Origin: Caballeronia arvi
Lineage (GTDB): Bacteria > Pseudomonadota > Gammaproteobacteria > Burkholderiales > Burkholderiaceae
DNA: 64,000 nt
Assembly: GCF_001544695.2 (NCBI RefSeq)
Contig: NZ_FCOM02000019.1
Span: 1 to 64,000 of the forward strand
Reading direction: 5' to 3'
Shown: one piece after another, positions 8,276 to 16,224 of the stretch
Numbering within the stretch: position 1 is the stretch's first letter
Layout: each line of letters starts with the position of its first letter
Position numbers and translations under genes: made by a program
The notes under the pieces: generated by a model
The model's input: the letters and a program-made list of their open reading frames with translations, nothing else
The model's database searches: none
Told to the model about the DNA's origin: nothing

Positions 8276-8603
8276 AAGTATTCTCCGGAAATATGGCCGA
8301 GCGCCTTGTTTGAACTAACGGGCGAGAAGCTCTGCCGTTGACGTTAGTTGTCGGGAATCGTTGGTGCAGCGCCGTATCGGAAGCACTGTCGTCGGCTCAC
8401 TCATAGCCTCAACAAGATTCCGCACTCAACGGGCGGCAGCTCAAATGCCGCTCCGTAGAGGTAGGAAGTTTTCCTACCTCTCTAGAGTGGCCCAACGGAA
8501 GGCCCTCGCGAACGCTGGCGTAGAATTGGTCTATGTGCGCTGCGGCAGCTGCTGTTTTGCTCGGGAGGCACAACGTGCTCCCGCCAAGGTTAGGGAAAAG
8601 ACC
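8276..8603. other. Intergenic stretch with a perfect hairpin
   Basis: About 330 bp between the divergent PsiF and lipoprotein genes. Apart from the hairpin at 8457-8481 nothing is recognisable. It must hold the promoters of both flanking genes. Confidence 0.4.
8457..8481. promoter_or_regulatory. Perfect 11-bp inverted repeat, 3-base loop
   Basis: AGAGGTAGGAA at 8457-8467 and its exact complement TTCCTACCTCT at 8471-8481 are separated by GTT. No T-run follows on the plus strand, so it is not a good terminator for that strand. It lies about 120 bp before the lipoprotein start and could be an operator or an RNA leader structure. Confidence 0.45.
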
Positions 8604-8903
8604 ATGATTTCGACGACGGAAAGCCGGACGCTTATATTGATTTGTCTGACTGCTTTCATATCTGCGTGCAGCGTCGCGCCTGTCGTTGGGACAAAAAAGT
8701 CGCCGGAGGGAAGCGCGAAAGTTCGCGCAGAGATTGAAACCGCAGTCGCGTCATCGGACTCAGAGTTGACGAAGGACACTGCGGCCGCGAGCGGACGTCG
8801 GCAAGCAACTGTTCAATGCGACGCTGTTGGCAGCATGTTCGTGTGCACGGATGGCCAGGCGATATGCTGGTGGAATCGCCGTTCGGGCTATGGTTGCAAC
8901 TGA
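8604..8903 (+). CDS. Small lipoprotein (99 aa)
   Basis: The first 23 residues are a lipoprotein signal (hydrophobic LILICLTAFISAC; the lipobox Cys follows I-S-A). The mature protein is short and ends with a Cys-containing segment (QCDAVGSMFVCTDGQAICWWNRRSGYGC) likely to carry disulfides. AGGGA lies upstream of the ATG at 8604; frames opening further upstream have no good start. Function unknown; location is probably the periplasmic face of a membrane. Confidence 0.6.
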   Translation: MISTTESRTLILICLTAFISACSVAPVVGTKKSPEGSAKVRAEIETAVASSDSELTKDTAAASGRRQATVQCDAVGSMFVCTDGQAICWWNRRSGYGCN

Positions 8904-9266
8904 TGGCGGTTTGCTCGCGACAAGCATTTCAAGGAGCGGTGAGTATAATCCCGTCTATCTTTGTTGTTAAAAGGAGCTCGTGCTGGTGAGGGCTTCTTCG
9001 CACTGCCGCGCCGATTGAATGGCGCCCTGGCCGGGTTGGTGAGAACCACATCAGCGATAGAACGAGCATGTCCAACGACCAACTTTCGGCATGGACGCGG
9101 CGCCGAACCCCTCGTAATGAGGGGCCGCTCTCCCCGCAAACCGTGGCTAATCAATTTCAGGGCAAGGCGCTATTGTTCCGAGTCGCGTATGTCGCGTGCA
9201 GAAATGCGGCTCGGTGTCGGACTATTTCAATACCGAGCCGAAATCTCGTTGCGGCGCGAAGAAGGA
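8904..9266. other. Intergenic stretch with overlapping frames and a short hairpin
   Basis: About 360 bp without a convincing gene. Both strands carry open frames made of Arg/Pro/Gly-rich residues (for example RGRSPRKPW on plus and RGSAPRPCRK on minus). CCCCTC/GAGGGG at 9108-9124 forms a small hairpin. The pattern is more like a structured RNA or regulatory DNA than protein code, but I cannot assign it. Confidence 0.3.
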
Positions 9267-9533
9267 ATGAACTGGGAAAACAACCTTCCACCGAAGCCGA
9301 AGATGGACTTGCAAAAAGAAATGTTGCAGTTGTGCGATGCTAAAAATGGCTGGACCAGAGAACTGCTCGGCCGAGAGCGAGAAAGACATATGCGCGAACT
9401 CGAGAGGGCCGGCCCCGACGTCGCGGTCACGCTCCCTCTGCTGTCCACTTTGCAGGAAGCTCATGAGGCTATGCTAGCGTATCGAAGGCATCTACTCGAC
9501 GCCATTGAACGAATAAAAAAGGGCACTCTGTAG
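9267..9533 (+). CDS. Hypothetical protein (88 aa)
   Basis: A charged, helical 88-residue protein starting MNWENNLPPKPKMDLQKEM after a GAAGAAGGA ribosome-binding region. The frame is open much further upstream, but that part looks non-coding, so the ATG at 9267 is chosen. No domain is recognised. The following gene (9595-9996) is convergent, with about 60 bp between. Confidence 0.5.
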   Translation: MNWENNLPPKPKMDLQKEMLQLCDAKNGWTRELLGRERERHMRELERAGPDVAVTLPLLSTLQEAHEAMLAYRRHLLDAIERIKKGTL

Positions 9534-9594
9534 CTTCGTGCCAGTTCGATGCGAAGCCGGCACTTGGAAGGAGATAAGACCGAAGGGATACGTG

Positions 9595-9996
9595 CTACCG
9601 CATTCCTGCGTGCAACCGGAGGACCGGCAACTGCTCAATGACTGCAAGGAGCTGGTAAAAGTCGACGGGCTTCGCTAGGAATGCATCCCAAACCATTGGC
9701 GCGCTTGCCGGCGGCAGGCCGCCTGAAACGAGGATGACCGGAACGGCCGCGTACGTCGGATGCCACTTCAGCCGCTTGCAGAGCTCGACGCCGTCGACCT
9801 CTGGCATCTCCATATCCGTCACGATTAAGTCCGGTAAGTGCTTCGCTAACTGGACGAGCGCCGCGCCACCGTGCTCGGCTACCAGGACGTGGAAGTCGTG
9901 GACTTCGAATACGAAGCGAAGTGCTGTAAGAGAGTCGAGGTCGTCGTCGACGAGGAGGACGGAGTGCATTCGGTCATTCACAAGGCTACTGCTCAT
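9595..9996 (-). CDS. Orphan CheY-like response regulator receiver (133 aa)
   Basis: A stand-alone receiver domain with all key residues: the acidic pair in LLVDDDLDS, the phosphoacceptor Asp in DLIVTDMEMPEVDG, the Ser of ILVSGG and the Lys of FLAKPVD. No output domain and no neighbouring kinase. Such single-domain receivers act by protein-protein contact or as phosphate relays. The partner must be encoded elsewhere, in the island or chromosome. Confidence 0.85.
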   Translation of the reverse strand: MSSSLVNDRMHSVLLVDDDLDSLTALRFVFEVHDFHVLVAEHGGAALVQLAKHLPDLIVTDMEMPEVDGVELCKRLKWHPTYAAVPVILVSGGLPPASAPMVWDAFLAKPVDFYQLLAVIEQLPVLRLHAGMR

Positions 9997-10236
9997 CTAA
10001 ACGCTGCGCAATGACCGTACCGCTAACGTGCAGTCTCGGGCATCTTAGAGAAGCGCACGGAGGCCTTGGTAAGGATGCGCGGTGGCGCTGGCAAACGTAT
10101 CGGAAATGCTGTTGTCCTATGCGGTGTTCATCGCAGGCATCGTTCATGCGGCACCCGTTCCGGACAGCGGGGCCGACAAGGCGGTTCGTCGTGGCCGCAT
10201 GCTAAAGCTGTCCAGCACAACTAACCGGACCTAATT

Positions 10237-10635
10237 ATGAAACCTGCCTACGAGGAATACTTGATTGGCGCGTTTCCGACAATCTATCAAACTCTTGAAC
10301 CACGTTTCCCTGGCGGCGAACGCTTCGAATGCGGCGATGGTTGGTATGGCATTGTCGAAGAACTCTCAGCGGAACTCGAGACAATTGCGAGAGCAGGCGG
10401 CTCGAATCGTTTGAACATCGTGCAGGTAAAAGAGAAATTGTCTGCGCTTCGCGTTTATTTCGACCGGCCGGCTCCGGAAGCAGCAATAGGCTTCGTTGAC
10501 ATGGCAATCGAAAGAAGCCGCGTCACGTGCGAGCTGTGCGGCGCGCTAGGAGAGCTGAGTCGGTACCGCGAAGGGTGGTTGAGAACGCTTTGCGTGCGGT
10601 GTGCAGCACAAGCTCGGGCGGGAGCTAAGACATAA
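10237..10635 (+). CDS. Hypothetical protein with C-terminal zinc-ribbon-like CxxC pairs (132 aa)
   Basis: A 132-residue protein beginning MKPAYEEYLIGAFPTIYQ. The middle (ECGDGWYGIVEELSAELE) recalls small proteins of unknown function found in many proteobacteria. The C-terminus has two Cys pairs (TCELCG and LCVRCA) about 24 residues apart, which could bind one zinc. The ATG at 10237 lacks a strong ribosome-binding site. No operon partner: the module A copy downstream is on the other strand. Confidence 0.6.
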   Translation: MKPAYEEYLIGAFPTIYQTLEPRFPGGERFECGDGWYGIVEELSAELETIARAGGSNRLNIVQVKEKLSALRVYFDRPAPEAAIGFVDMAIERSRVTCELCGALGELSRYREGWLRTLCVRCAAQARAGAKT

Positions 10636-10931
10636 GCCACGCTGCGTTTGTCCGACTGACGAGGGCCTCTGGCGACGCGAAAGATACGCGCTCAACGGCC
10701 GTTGGGGCCGCATTCGGCGGGAAGGGCTCCGATGCTAGGCGTCGTAAGCAGCAGTCAGCTGTCGATGAGCGGATGCTGAATGCGCGAATGTCGGTCTGCG
10801 CAATTCAGCGAAAGGGCGAACCGTCTGACCAGTTGTGAAATCGCCACCCGACGCCGAGGCATTCATTTGGTGACACGTGTAGGCCTCAAACGCGCATGAC
10901 CTCGCCTTTGATGCGAAGTTTCTTCAACGTA

Positions 10932-11363
10932 CTACCGTTGGTCATTTCGGCGTAGATGGTCTATAAGGCGGCTCGCCGTTGCGAGCTGAGCACTGCGCAA
11001 CTGTGCGTCATAGACCACCAGCGCATCACGCAATGCCTCATAGCCGGTGCCAGCCGCTTTCCAATCGATGCTTGACCTCGCGTCCCAGTCGAGCCGCACG
11101 AGCGCAGCGTGAGCCTCACGGACGCAAGCCGTTCTTGCCTCTTGATATCCCGCTAAGCATAGCTCCTCAGATATCAACAGCTGCTGACACAGTAAGGTAA
11201 GCAGGCTACTCGTTCCCCGGCCGCGATGTAACGCGTCTAGGGCAATTCAACTTTTCAAAGAGAGAGGGTTTGTATCGCTAGGGTGACCAGTCCGAAGAAG
11301 TGAACCAAGCAGCGGAGGGATTGACTTTCTCTGTGGTTTGCGCAGGCCGGTTTTATTTTTCAT
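10932..11363 (-). pseudogene. Duplicated-module protein A, copy 2, nonsense mutation
   Basis: This is the second copy of module gene A (compare 636-1082). The frame starts MKNKTGLRKPQRKSIPPLLG and matches copy 1 throughout, but the Trp codon after LSLKS (TGG in copy 1) is TGA here at about 11247-11249. Beyond the stop the frame continues without shift (IALDALHRGRGTSSLL to the end). A shorter product from the internal MISEELC start remains possible. The single lesion suggests recent inactivation or a truncated form. Confidence 0.6.
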
Positions 11364-11649
11364 TTTGATAAGTAATCGACTGAAGTTTCGGCGCGGGGCT
11401 ATCGATTCACCGGGAATCAGTCGGCGCCAAGCAGAAGCTCGCGGTGGTTTGGCGTCCCGGGACGTTCGCCAAACCTCGTCCACGTTCAAGTGCTAGGGCG
11501 GCTGTCAACAGCAAGCAGTCGGTTCACCGACCAAAGTCACGGCCGCTGGCGGAATATTCTGCGCTTCAACAATGACGCTTCTTCTTGAACGACCTGCGAC
11601 CGAGAGAGGCGTTCTTGCTTCGTTGCTCGCACGGGACTACTGACATCGG

Positions 11650-12027
11650 CTAGTTCGCATCCAGCGTGCACCCCTCATGGCTCAGGTCTTCGCAATGACG
11701 CGCTAGGTCAATCTCTGTTCGGCGCGCAACGAGCCATGGAATGCCCGCGTAACCTACCAAGGGACGCCTGACGCGATATTCGAAGAGCGTCGGGCCTACG
11801 CGTTTGAAGAGAACTGCGTCCGTGGCGTGCTGCTCCGCGTAGTGCACGCTGACCAAGCCGACCTCGCTCGCACGGCTCATTGAGAACGAACCGTCCGCTG
11901 CGGTTTGAAAGCTGATGTTCGACAATGCACAGTAGACAATCGAAATAGCAATTGCCGGCTTAGCGACCATGTCTGCATAGATGCGAAGCCCAATTCGTCC
12001 GTTCGACCTCAAAGAAGCTTCAAGCAT
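11650..12027 (-). CDS. Duplicated-module protein B, copy 2 (125 aa, unknown function)
   Basis: Homologue of the protein at 1200-1574, nearly the same length and start. It has the same N-terminal hydrophobic segment (AKPAIAISIVYCALSNISF) and the same motifs (LFKRVGPTLFEYR; GYAGIPWLVARR). Substitutions are scattered and the frame is kept, so both copies have been under coding constraint since duplication. The C-terminal ten residues diverge. Unlike A copy 2 this gene is intact. Function unknown; possibly membrane anchored. Confidence 0.6.
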   Translation of the reverse strand: MLEASLRSNGRIGLRIYADMVAKPAIAISIVYCALSNISFQTAADGSFSMSRASEVGLVSVHYAEQHATDAVLFKRVGPTLFEYRVRRPLVGYAGIPWLVARRTEIDLARHCEDLSHEGCTLDAN

Positions 12028-12333
12028 CGAAGAGCGCTCACTAAGTAATTACCCTGACGCGCAAGATACGCTGTCGAAGCATTGTCGACAAGGCAAAAGA
12101 GCATGGCTGGCACATATTTTTTTCATCACCGGTAAAAGCGACCACCCGCACTCTGCGTCCTCGCGACGCGGCGGAGGTCCGTTTTCCTGTAACCAGGTTA
12201 TTACGACTTTCGGCAATCCTCATACTAATCATTGCTGTCAGGGTTTGCGGCGGTCACAGGCCAAAGATGCGCGCCATTCCGGCGGCAGTTCCTTCATACG
12301 AAATGCTTTTCGTTGAAACCAAATCAGTGCCTC

Positions 12334-12412
12334 CTGTTGCATCGCACAAATTTTGCTACTTTCTTTACATCTAGATTTAAGCGCCGTATGCGGTGTGAAC
12401 TCGGAGCATCAC
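12334..12412 (+). promoter_or_regulatory. Conserved upstream region of module gene C, copy 2
   Basis: Aligns with 1824-1899 upstream of copy 1: shared GCACAAATTTTGCTA, CATCTAGATT, GCGCCGT and the GGAGCATCAC ribosome-binding region, with scattered differences between. See the copy 1 entry. Confidence 0.5.
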
Positions 12413-12727
12413 ATGCACGATGCCGAAATCGCGGCAAAACTGCTGAACAGATGGCAGCGAAACGACGGGCCGGGGGGCGCAGTACAACAGGCTGTGGACC
12501 TTCTCCGCGAGGGCGGTCTTGCATTCAAGCATTATTTCGGCGTGTCACCCGATACATCAGACGAGTTCATCGACGGGGTTGAAATCGAGTGCTTGACCTT
12601 TGACGATGGCTCTCGAGTTCTGCGTTTGAATCCGCGAGGCGCAGTTAGCCATTCGATAGGATGGGCCGCCGTTGCTCCCTTGCTTCATCATGCGGAGGAG
12701 GCTGGTCACGAGACACCACCGGCTTGA
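12413..12727 (+). CDS. Duplicated-module protein C, copy 2 (104 aa, unknown function)
   Basis: Homologue of the protein at 1900-2190, eight residues longer at the C-terminus. The start MHDAEIAAKLLNRWQRND follows GGAG as in copy 1. The central HYFGVSPDTSDEF and ECLTFDDGSRVLRLNPRG blocks are nearly identical, while the segment around residues 19-26 differs (DGPGGAVQQ versus DRSKGSMRH). Intact and probably expressed from the conserved upstream region. Function unknown. Confidence 0.65.
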   Translation: MHDAEIAAKLLNRWQRNDGPGGAVQQAVDLLREGGLAFKHYFGVSPDTSDEFIDGVEIECLTFDDGSRVLRLNPRGAVSHSIGWAAVAPLLHHAEEAGHETPPA

Positions 12728-12947
12728 GGGCGCGTCAGAGTTGATGGAAGCCAACGCACGAATGAATCGCTAAATGAGCGACTGAGAACACTCGAGCGGC
12801 GACTCGCGAAAAGCGAGGCGCAAAGGCGAAGCCCTGCGCTTCCTTAAGCAAACAGACCTCGACGAGAAGGTGGCGGAAAGCACGGAAGTTCGGCAGCCCG
12901 GGTGAGAGCCTCCGCATGATGCGCGATTGAACCTCGTCGAGGTTGCT

Positions 12948-13470
12948 TTATTGCAGTACTACTTGCACGACCTTGATGATGACAAGGCCGACTGCAGTCA
13001 CCAGGTACAACCGCAGAACGCCCATCCAAATACGATTGGAGAGGGTCAACCGTGCCTCTGGCAAATCTTCGAGCGGTGGCATACGCCAAGCTTCTCGGTT
13101 CGCACGAGTTGCCGACGAGAGCTCGGCGGAGAAGGTTGACGACCCGGTGCAAGTCCGGCGCAAATACGCGGTGGCTGAATAGCCCATTGCAGCCAGCACG
13201 GTCCCGCCGACATGTATTCCGACGATAGTTCTGCTTGATATGTCGGGATACATGACCGACGCGGTCAGAATGATGGACAACATAACAATCACCCATACAA
13301 ACGCGCCAGTGAAGGCATTCAAAGCCTTCGAAGTGACCCAGGGACCGAGCACTGCCTTGTCGTTGCAGAGAAGCAAGAGGAAAACAGTCGCACTGGTAGC
13401 AGAACGCCCGCCAAGGTTTGCACTGCCTCAGTCAGAAGACCGAGCGGGCTACTAAGCGCGTTGTACGGAT
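12948..13470 (-). pseudogene. NRAMP-family divalent metal transporter, C-terminal remnant
   Basis: The minus strand encodes the C-terminal third of an NRAMP/MntH-like transporter: LLTEAVQTLAGVLLP, then FLLLLCNDKAVLGPWV, two further hydrophobic segments and a final membrane span ending VVQVVLQ. A one-base deletion near 13396 separates the first piece from the second. Everything upstream (the metal-binding DPGN region of the first helix) is missing, replaced by two small unrelated frames. It cannot be a working transporter. Confidence 0.65.
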
Positions 13471-13474
13471 AGGT

Positions 13475-13657
13475 TCAGCGATTGCTTTCCAGCGTGAGCC
13501 CGAATTCGGCCGTGAAGAGTTCCGAGAGGTCTTTCAATAGACCAACCGGAACGCTTTTTACATTTGCCCAACACAGGGCGGTTGCAATGTGGCGATGTGT
13601 CCACCCTTCCGGTAAGTCGGCGGTCGAAATCAGATTCTGGAGCTTTCGCCCCGGCAA
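13475..13657 (-). CDS. Small hypothetical protein (60 aa), TTG start
   Basis: A 60-residue frame that begins with TTG eight bases after AAGAGGA and overlaps the end of the upstream small gene. The sequence (LPEGWTHRHIATALCWANVKSVPVGLL) looks like real protein. Overlap with 13630-13782 suggests translational coupling of a two-gene unit, as in toxin-antitoxin pairs, but neither protein matches a toxin or antitoxin family I know. It could also be a remnant. Confidence 0.35.
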   Translation of the reverse strand: MPGRKLQNLISTADLPEGWTHRHIATALCWANVKSVPVGLLKDLSELFTAEFGLTLESNR

Positions 13658-13782
13658 TCATCCTCTTGCTCGAGTTCAGCTAGGAACTCGTCGACGTCGC
13701 AAAACCTTCCGTCCTTGATTTCAGCTTGGCCGAGTTCAGTATTGCGAGCAAATGCGCGCGTTTTGTCGTCGTTCTTCATCAT
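13630..13782 (-). CDS. Small hypothetical protein (50 aa)
   Basis: A 50-residue acidic protein (MMKNDDKTRAFARNTELGQ ... CDVDEFLAELEQEDD) that overlaps the next frame. The style resembles short antitoxins or regulators, without a firm family match. The longer upstream extension of the frame to 13971 looks non-coding, so the start is put at 13782. Low confidence. Confidence 0.3.
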   Translation of the reverse strand: MMKNDDKTRAFARNTELGQAEIKDGRFCDVDEFLAELEQEDDCRGESSRI

Positions 13783-14018
13783 CAACTCGGAACAAATCCC
13801 AGTCATGTGTCGGACGCACCCCAACACATCTATATCGCGCCAAGCGGGCCAAACCTTGGCGGCTTGTTTTTTTCCCCTTGTAAACAAACTGTTACGCCGC
13901 GGCGAGTGACGGTGTCGCACTTGGCACAGAACGTGACTAAGGTGTAGCGAGCGTTGCTTAGAAGCGCTCAATCACAGTCCCGGCCCCTGGCGCCACCACT
14001 TCGTAAAGGTGAATCAAG

Positions 14019-14213
14019 ATGAGCACACTGACCATTGTTGACCTCCGCTGCCCGGAGAAAGAACTGTCGCGCACCGAGATGGCTCGTGTCGTCGGCGGGC
14101 ATGATGTAGAGAAAGAAAAAGCACTCGTTGAGCTTTACGGTGTTATCAACTCGATAAATACTTTAGAGAATACGCCGGACCCTGCGCCCGCACACGTCGG
14201 GATGAAGTTGTGA
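14019..14213 (+). CDS. Small peptide with double-glycine leader (64 aa)
   Basis: A 64-residue peptide precursor. Residues 16-27, LSRTEMARVVGG, match the double-glycine leader pattern LSxxELxxIxGG of bacteriocin and other PCAT-exported peptides position by position (Leu -12, Ser -11, Glu -8, Met -7, Val -4, Gly -2, Gly -1). Cleavage after Gly27 would release a 37-residue core starting HDVEKEK with no cysteine, two prolines near the end and an acidic character. AAAGGTG precedes the ATG and a strong hairpin follows the stop, so it is a self-contained transcription unit. No C39 peptidase transporter is visible in the window. The product could be a secreted bacteriocin, a signal or a toxin. Confidence 0.65.
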   Translation: MSTLTIVDLRCPEKELSRTEMARVVGGHDVEKEKALVELYGVINSINTLENTPDPAPAHVGMKL

Positions 14214-14267
14214 TTATCGACCCTTGAAGGGCAGGCTTAAGGCAAGGTCTACTCACTGAGGGTTTGC

Positions 14268-14295
14268 CATAAGGGCTGGATTCTCAGCCCTTATG
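14268..14295 (+). terminator. Intrinsic terminator after the leader-peptide gene
   Basis: CATAAGGGCTG (14268-14278), loop GATTCT, and the exact complement CAGCCCTTATG (14285-14295), followed by TTCTT. It lies 55 bp after the leader-peptide stop codon. Confidence 0.75.
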
Positions 14296-14564
14296 TTCTT
14301 GCATTTCGAATGCCAGAACGCGTCGTTGGTGGCTACAAACGACGGGCGTTGCCCCGAGCTTGAGAGTCACGATATTTGAAACAGGCGCGAACGTGCCCTC
14401 AGTTGAGCTTGTCGCGTCATCGCACCCCCTGGCAGTCGCACTGCGCGGCGTGCCAGCTCCGCTTGAACTCTGCTCCGGAAGCGTCTGTCTGAGTTCTGAC
14501 GTTACATGGTCTCAAGCGAGCACCTTGTGCTGCCGAGCAAGCGCTGACTACGGAGTCGAACAAC

Positions 14565-15155
14565 GTGAACCTTGAGGAGCTTCGGACCCTGATGCTGTCA
14601 GGAAAGGTCTACAACGACTTGGACCCTGAGTTGATTGCAGCGCGCGCCCGAACCGTCGCGCTGACAGATGACTACAATCGCCTCCCCACAGACGACGCGG
14701 CAGGGCGAATGAAGATTCTTCGTAGCTTGCTCGCATCTGTCGGCGAATCAGCCTTCTTTGAGCCCACGCTGCGCTGCGAGTTTGGTTTCCACGTCAAAGT
14801 AGGGGAGCGCTTTTACGCGAACTTCGATTGCGTGTTGCTCGATGGTGGTGGAATCGAAATAGGGGACGACGTCCTCTTCGGTCCGCGTGTCAGCGTCTTC
14901 ACAACAAACCACTCTCTTGACCCGACAGAACGACGCAACGGCGCATGTATCGCGAAGCCCGTGAAGATTGGAAGCGCCGTCTGGCTTGGAGGTGGCGTCC
15001 ATGTAACGCCGGGCGTTGAGATTGGCGATGGCGTCGTTGTCGGGGCAGGGAGCGTGGTTACTCGTAACTTGCCATCGAACACTCTTGCGGCGGGAGTACC
15101 GTGCAGAGTGATTCGGGAAATCACTCTGCGGGACAAGCTCGGATTTCAGGCCTGA
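14565..15155 (+). CDS. Maltose/galactoside O-acetyltransferase-like hexapeptide enzyme (196 aa)
   Basis: A left-handed beta-helix acyltransferase of the Maa/NodL/LacA type. Residues 1-60 form the Mac domain (LRTLMLSGKVYNDLDPEL). The rest is hexapeptide repeats, with the catalytic His in FTTNHSLD and GSAVWLGGGVHVTPGVEIGDG forming the coil. It transfers acetyl from acetyl-CoA to a sugar or oligosaccharide hydroxyl. GTG is the start at 14565; no upstream ATG is in frame. A second family member follows 80 bp later, and a decayed copy of its 5' end lies at 25044-25204. Confidence 0.85.
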   Translation: MNLEELRTLMLSGKVYNDLDPELIAARARTVALTDDYNRLPTDDAAGRMKILRSLLASVGESAFFEPTLRCEFGFHVKVGERFYANFDCVLLDGGGIEIGDDVLFGPRVSVFTTNHSLDPTERRNGACIAKPVKIGSAVWLGGGVHVTPGVEIGDGVVVGAGSVVTRNLPSNTLAAGVPCRVIREITLRDKLGFQA

Positions 15156-15235
15156 ACCCGCGAACAACAATTGCCATGTTCGCATCTCGGCGGCCAATTG
15201 CTTGCATCCGTCATAACAGAGGGAGTGGAGGAAAG

Positions 15236-15799
15236 ATGAGTCGAACCGAGAAGGAGAAAATGCTGGCCGGCGAACTCTACACGGCCAGTGCGCCGGAAAT
15301 ACAGGCAGACCAAGCCGCGGCGCGAACGTGGATGCAACGCTTCAACGAACGGGTCGACATGCCTCTTGCAGAGCGCTATCAACTCCTGAAAGATAGGTTC
15401 GCGGCCGTCGGGTCGGACGCAATGATTCGACCACCATTTCACTGCGACTACGGCTTCAACATAAGTCTGGGTACCGGTGTCTTCCTGAATTTCGGCTGCA
15501 TCATTCTCGATGTTGTTGCGGTCGAAATCGGTGATATGACGCAAATCGCAACCGGCGTTCAGATTTTGACCGCTGACCATCCGCGGGACCCAGCGGTGCG
15601 AGCGCGTGGCCTAGAGTTGGGTCGTCCCGTTCGGATAGGTCGTAATGTGTGGATAGGCGCGGGCGCAATCATCTTACCGGGCGTCACTATCGGCGACGAC
15701 GCCCTGATTGGTGCCGGAAGCATTGTGACTCGAGATGTTCCGTCGGGAGCGACGGCGGTTGGAAACCCGGCGCGTGTCCGCTCAGCCCCCATTGATTGA
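15236..15799 (+). CDS. Sugar O-acetyltransferase, hexapeptide family (187 aa)
   Basis: Second Maa-like acetyltransferase in tandem. The N-terminal Mac domain (EKMLAGELYTASAPEIQ) is followed by hexapeptide repeats with the catalytic His in LTADHPRD and the closing GRNVWIGAGAIILPGVTIG and AVGNPARV motifs. GGAGGAAAG immediately upstream fixes the start at 15236. It is only moderately similar to the gene before it, so the pair is an old tandem duplication or a joint acquisition. Substrate unknown; probably co-transcribed with 14565-15155. Confidence 0.85.
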   Translation: MSRTEKEKMLAGELYTASAPEIQADQAAARTWMQRFNERVDMPLAERYQLLKDRFAAVGSDAMIRPPFHCDYGFNISLGTGVFLNFGCIILDVVAVEIGDMTQIATGVQILTADHPRDPAVRARGLELGRPVRIGRNVWIGAGAIILPGVTIGDDALIGAGSIVTRDVPSGATAVGNPARVRSAPID

Positions 15800-16224
15800 T
15801 GGCCGCGCATCGTCTCGCAAGCCCAAAACAAGACAGGCCTTAGCGGTCCTCGAGGGACACGCACATAGCAGCCAACTGGATTGCACTTCTGTGCGGTCGT
15901 TCGGCGAGACTTCCGGCCCGCTCAGCAAGCAGCAAGGGCCTTATTGAGAACTCTTCGAACCTAAGCAAGAACGACATCGACCCTGACGAGGTCACGAGTA
16001 CCCCAGGACGAGCCAGATGTTGCTTACGAAAAGCCGCGCTTAGCGCGGCTCTCCGTGCATGCGCATTTAAACCCGTCTCTCTATGAGACTCTAAAAAGCT
16101 CCTTCTCAAGTGCAGGTCCTTTCTAAAAACCAAAAACAAAAAGGAGCTCTTACCGCACGGTAGAGCCTCGAGAGGTGCATTCCATCAACCTTCTCATTGA
16201 GGGTCTTCACTTCGAGGATACCCT
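15800..16224. other. Intergenic stretch with minus-strand terminator
   Basis: About 425 bp. A terminator-like hairpin lies at 16032-16050, and AGCTCCTT/AAGGAGCT form a wider inverted repeat at about 16098-16147. No supported gene. Confidence 0.45.
16032..16050 (-). terminator. Intrinsic terminator of the LysR gene
   Basis: AGCCGCGC, loop TTA, GCGCGGCT. Read on the minus strand the hairpin is followed by TTTTCG, so it fits termination of the LysR gene that ends at 16225. Confidence 0.65.
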
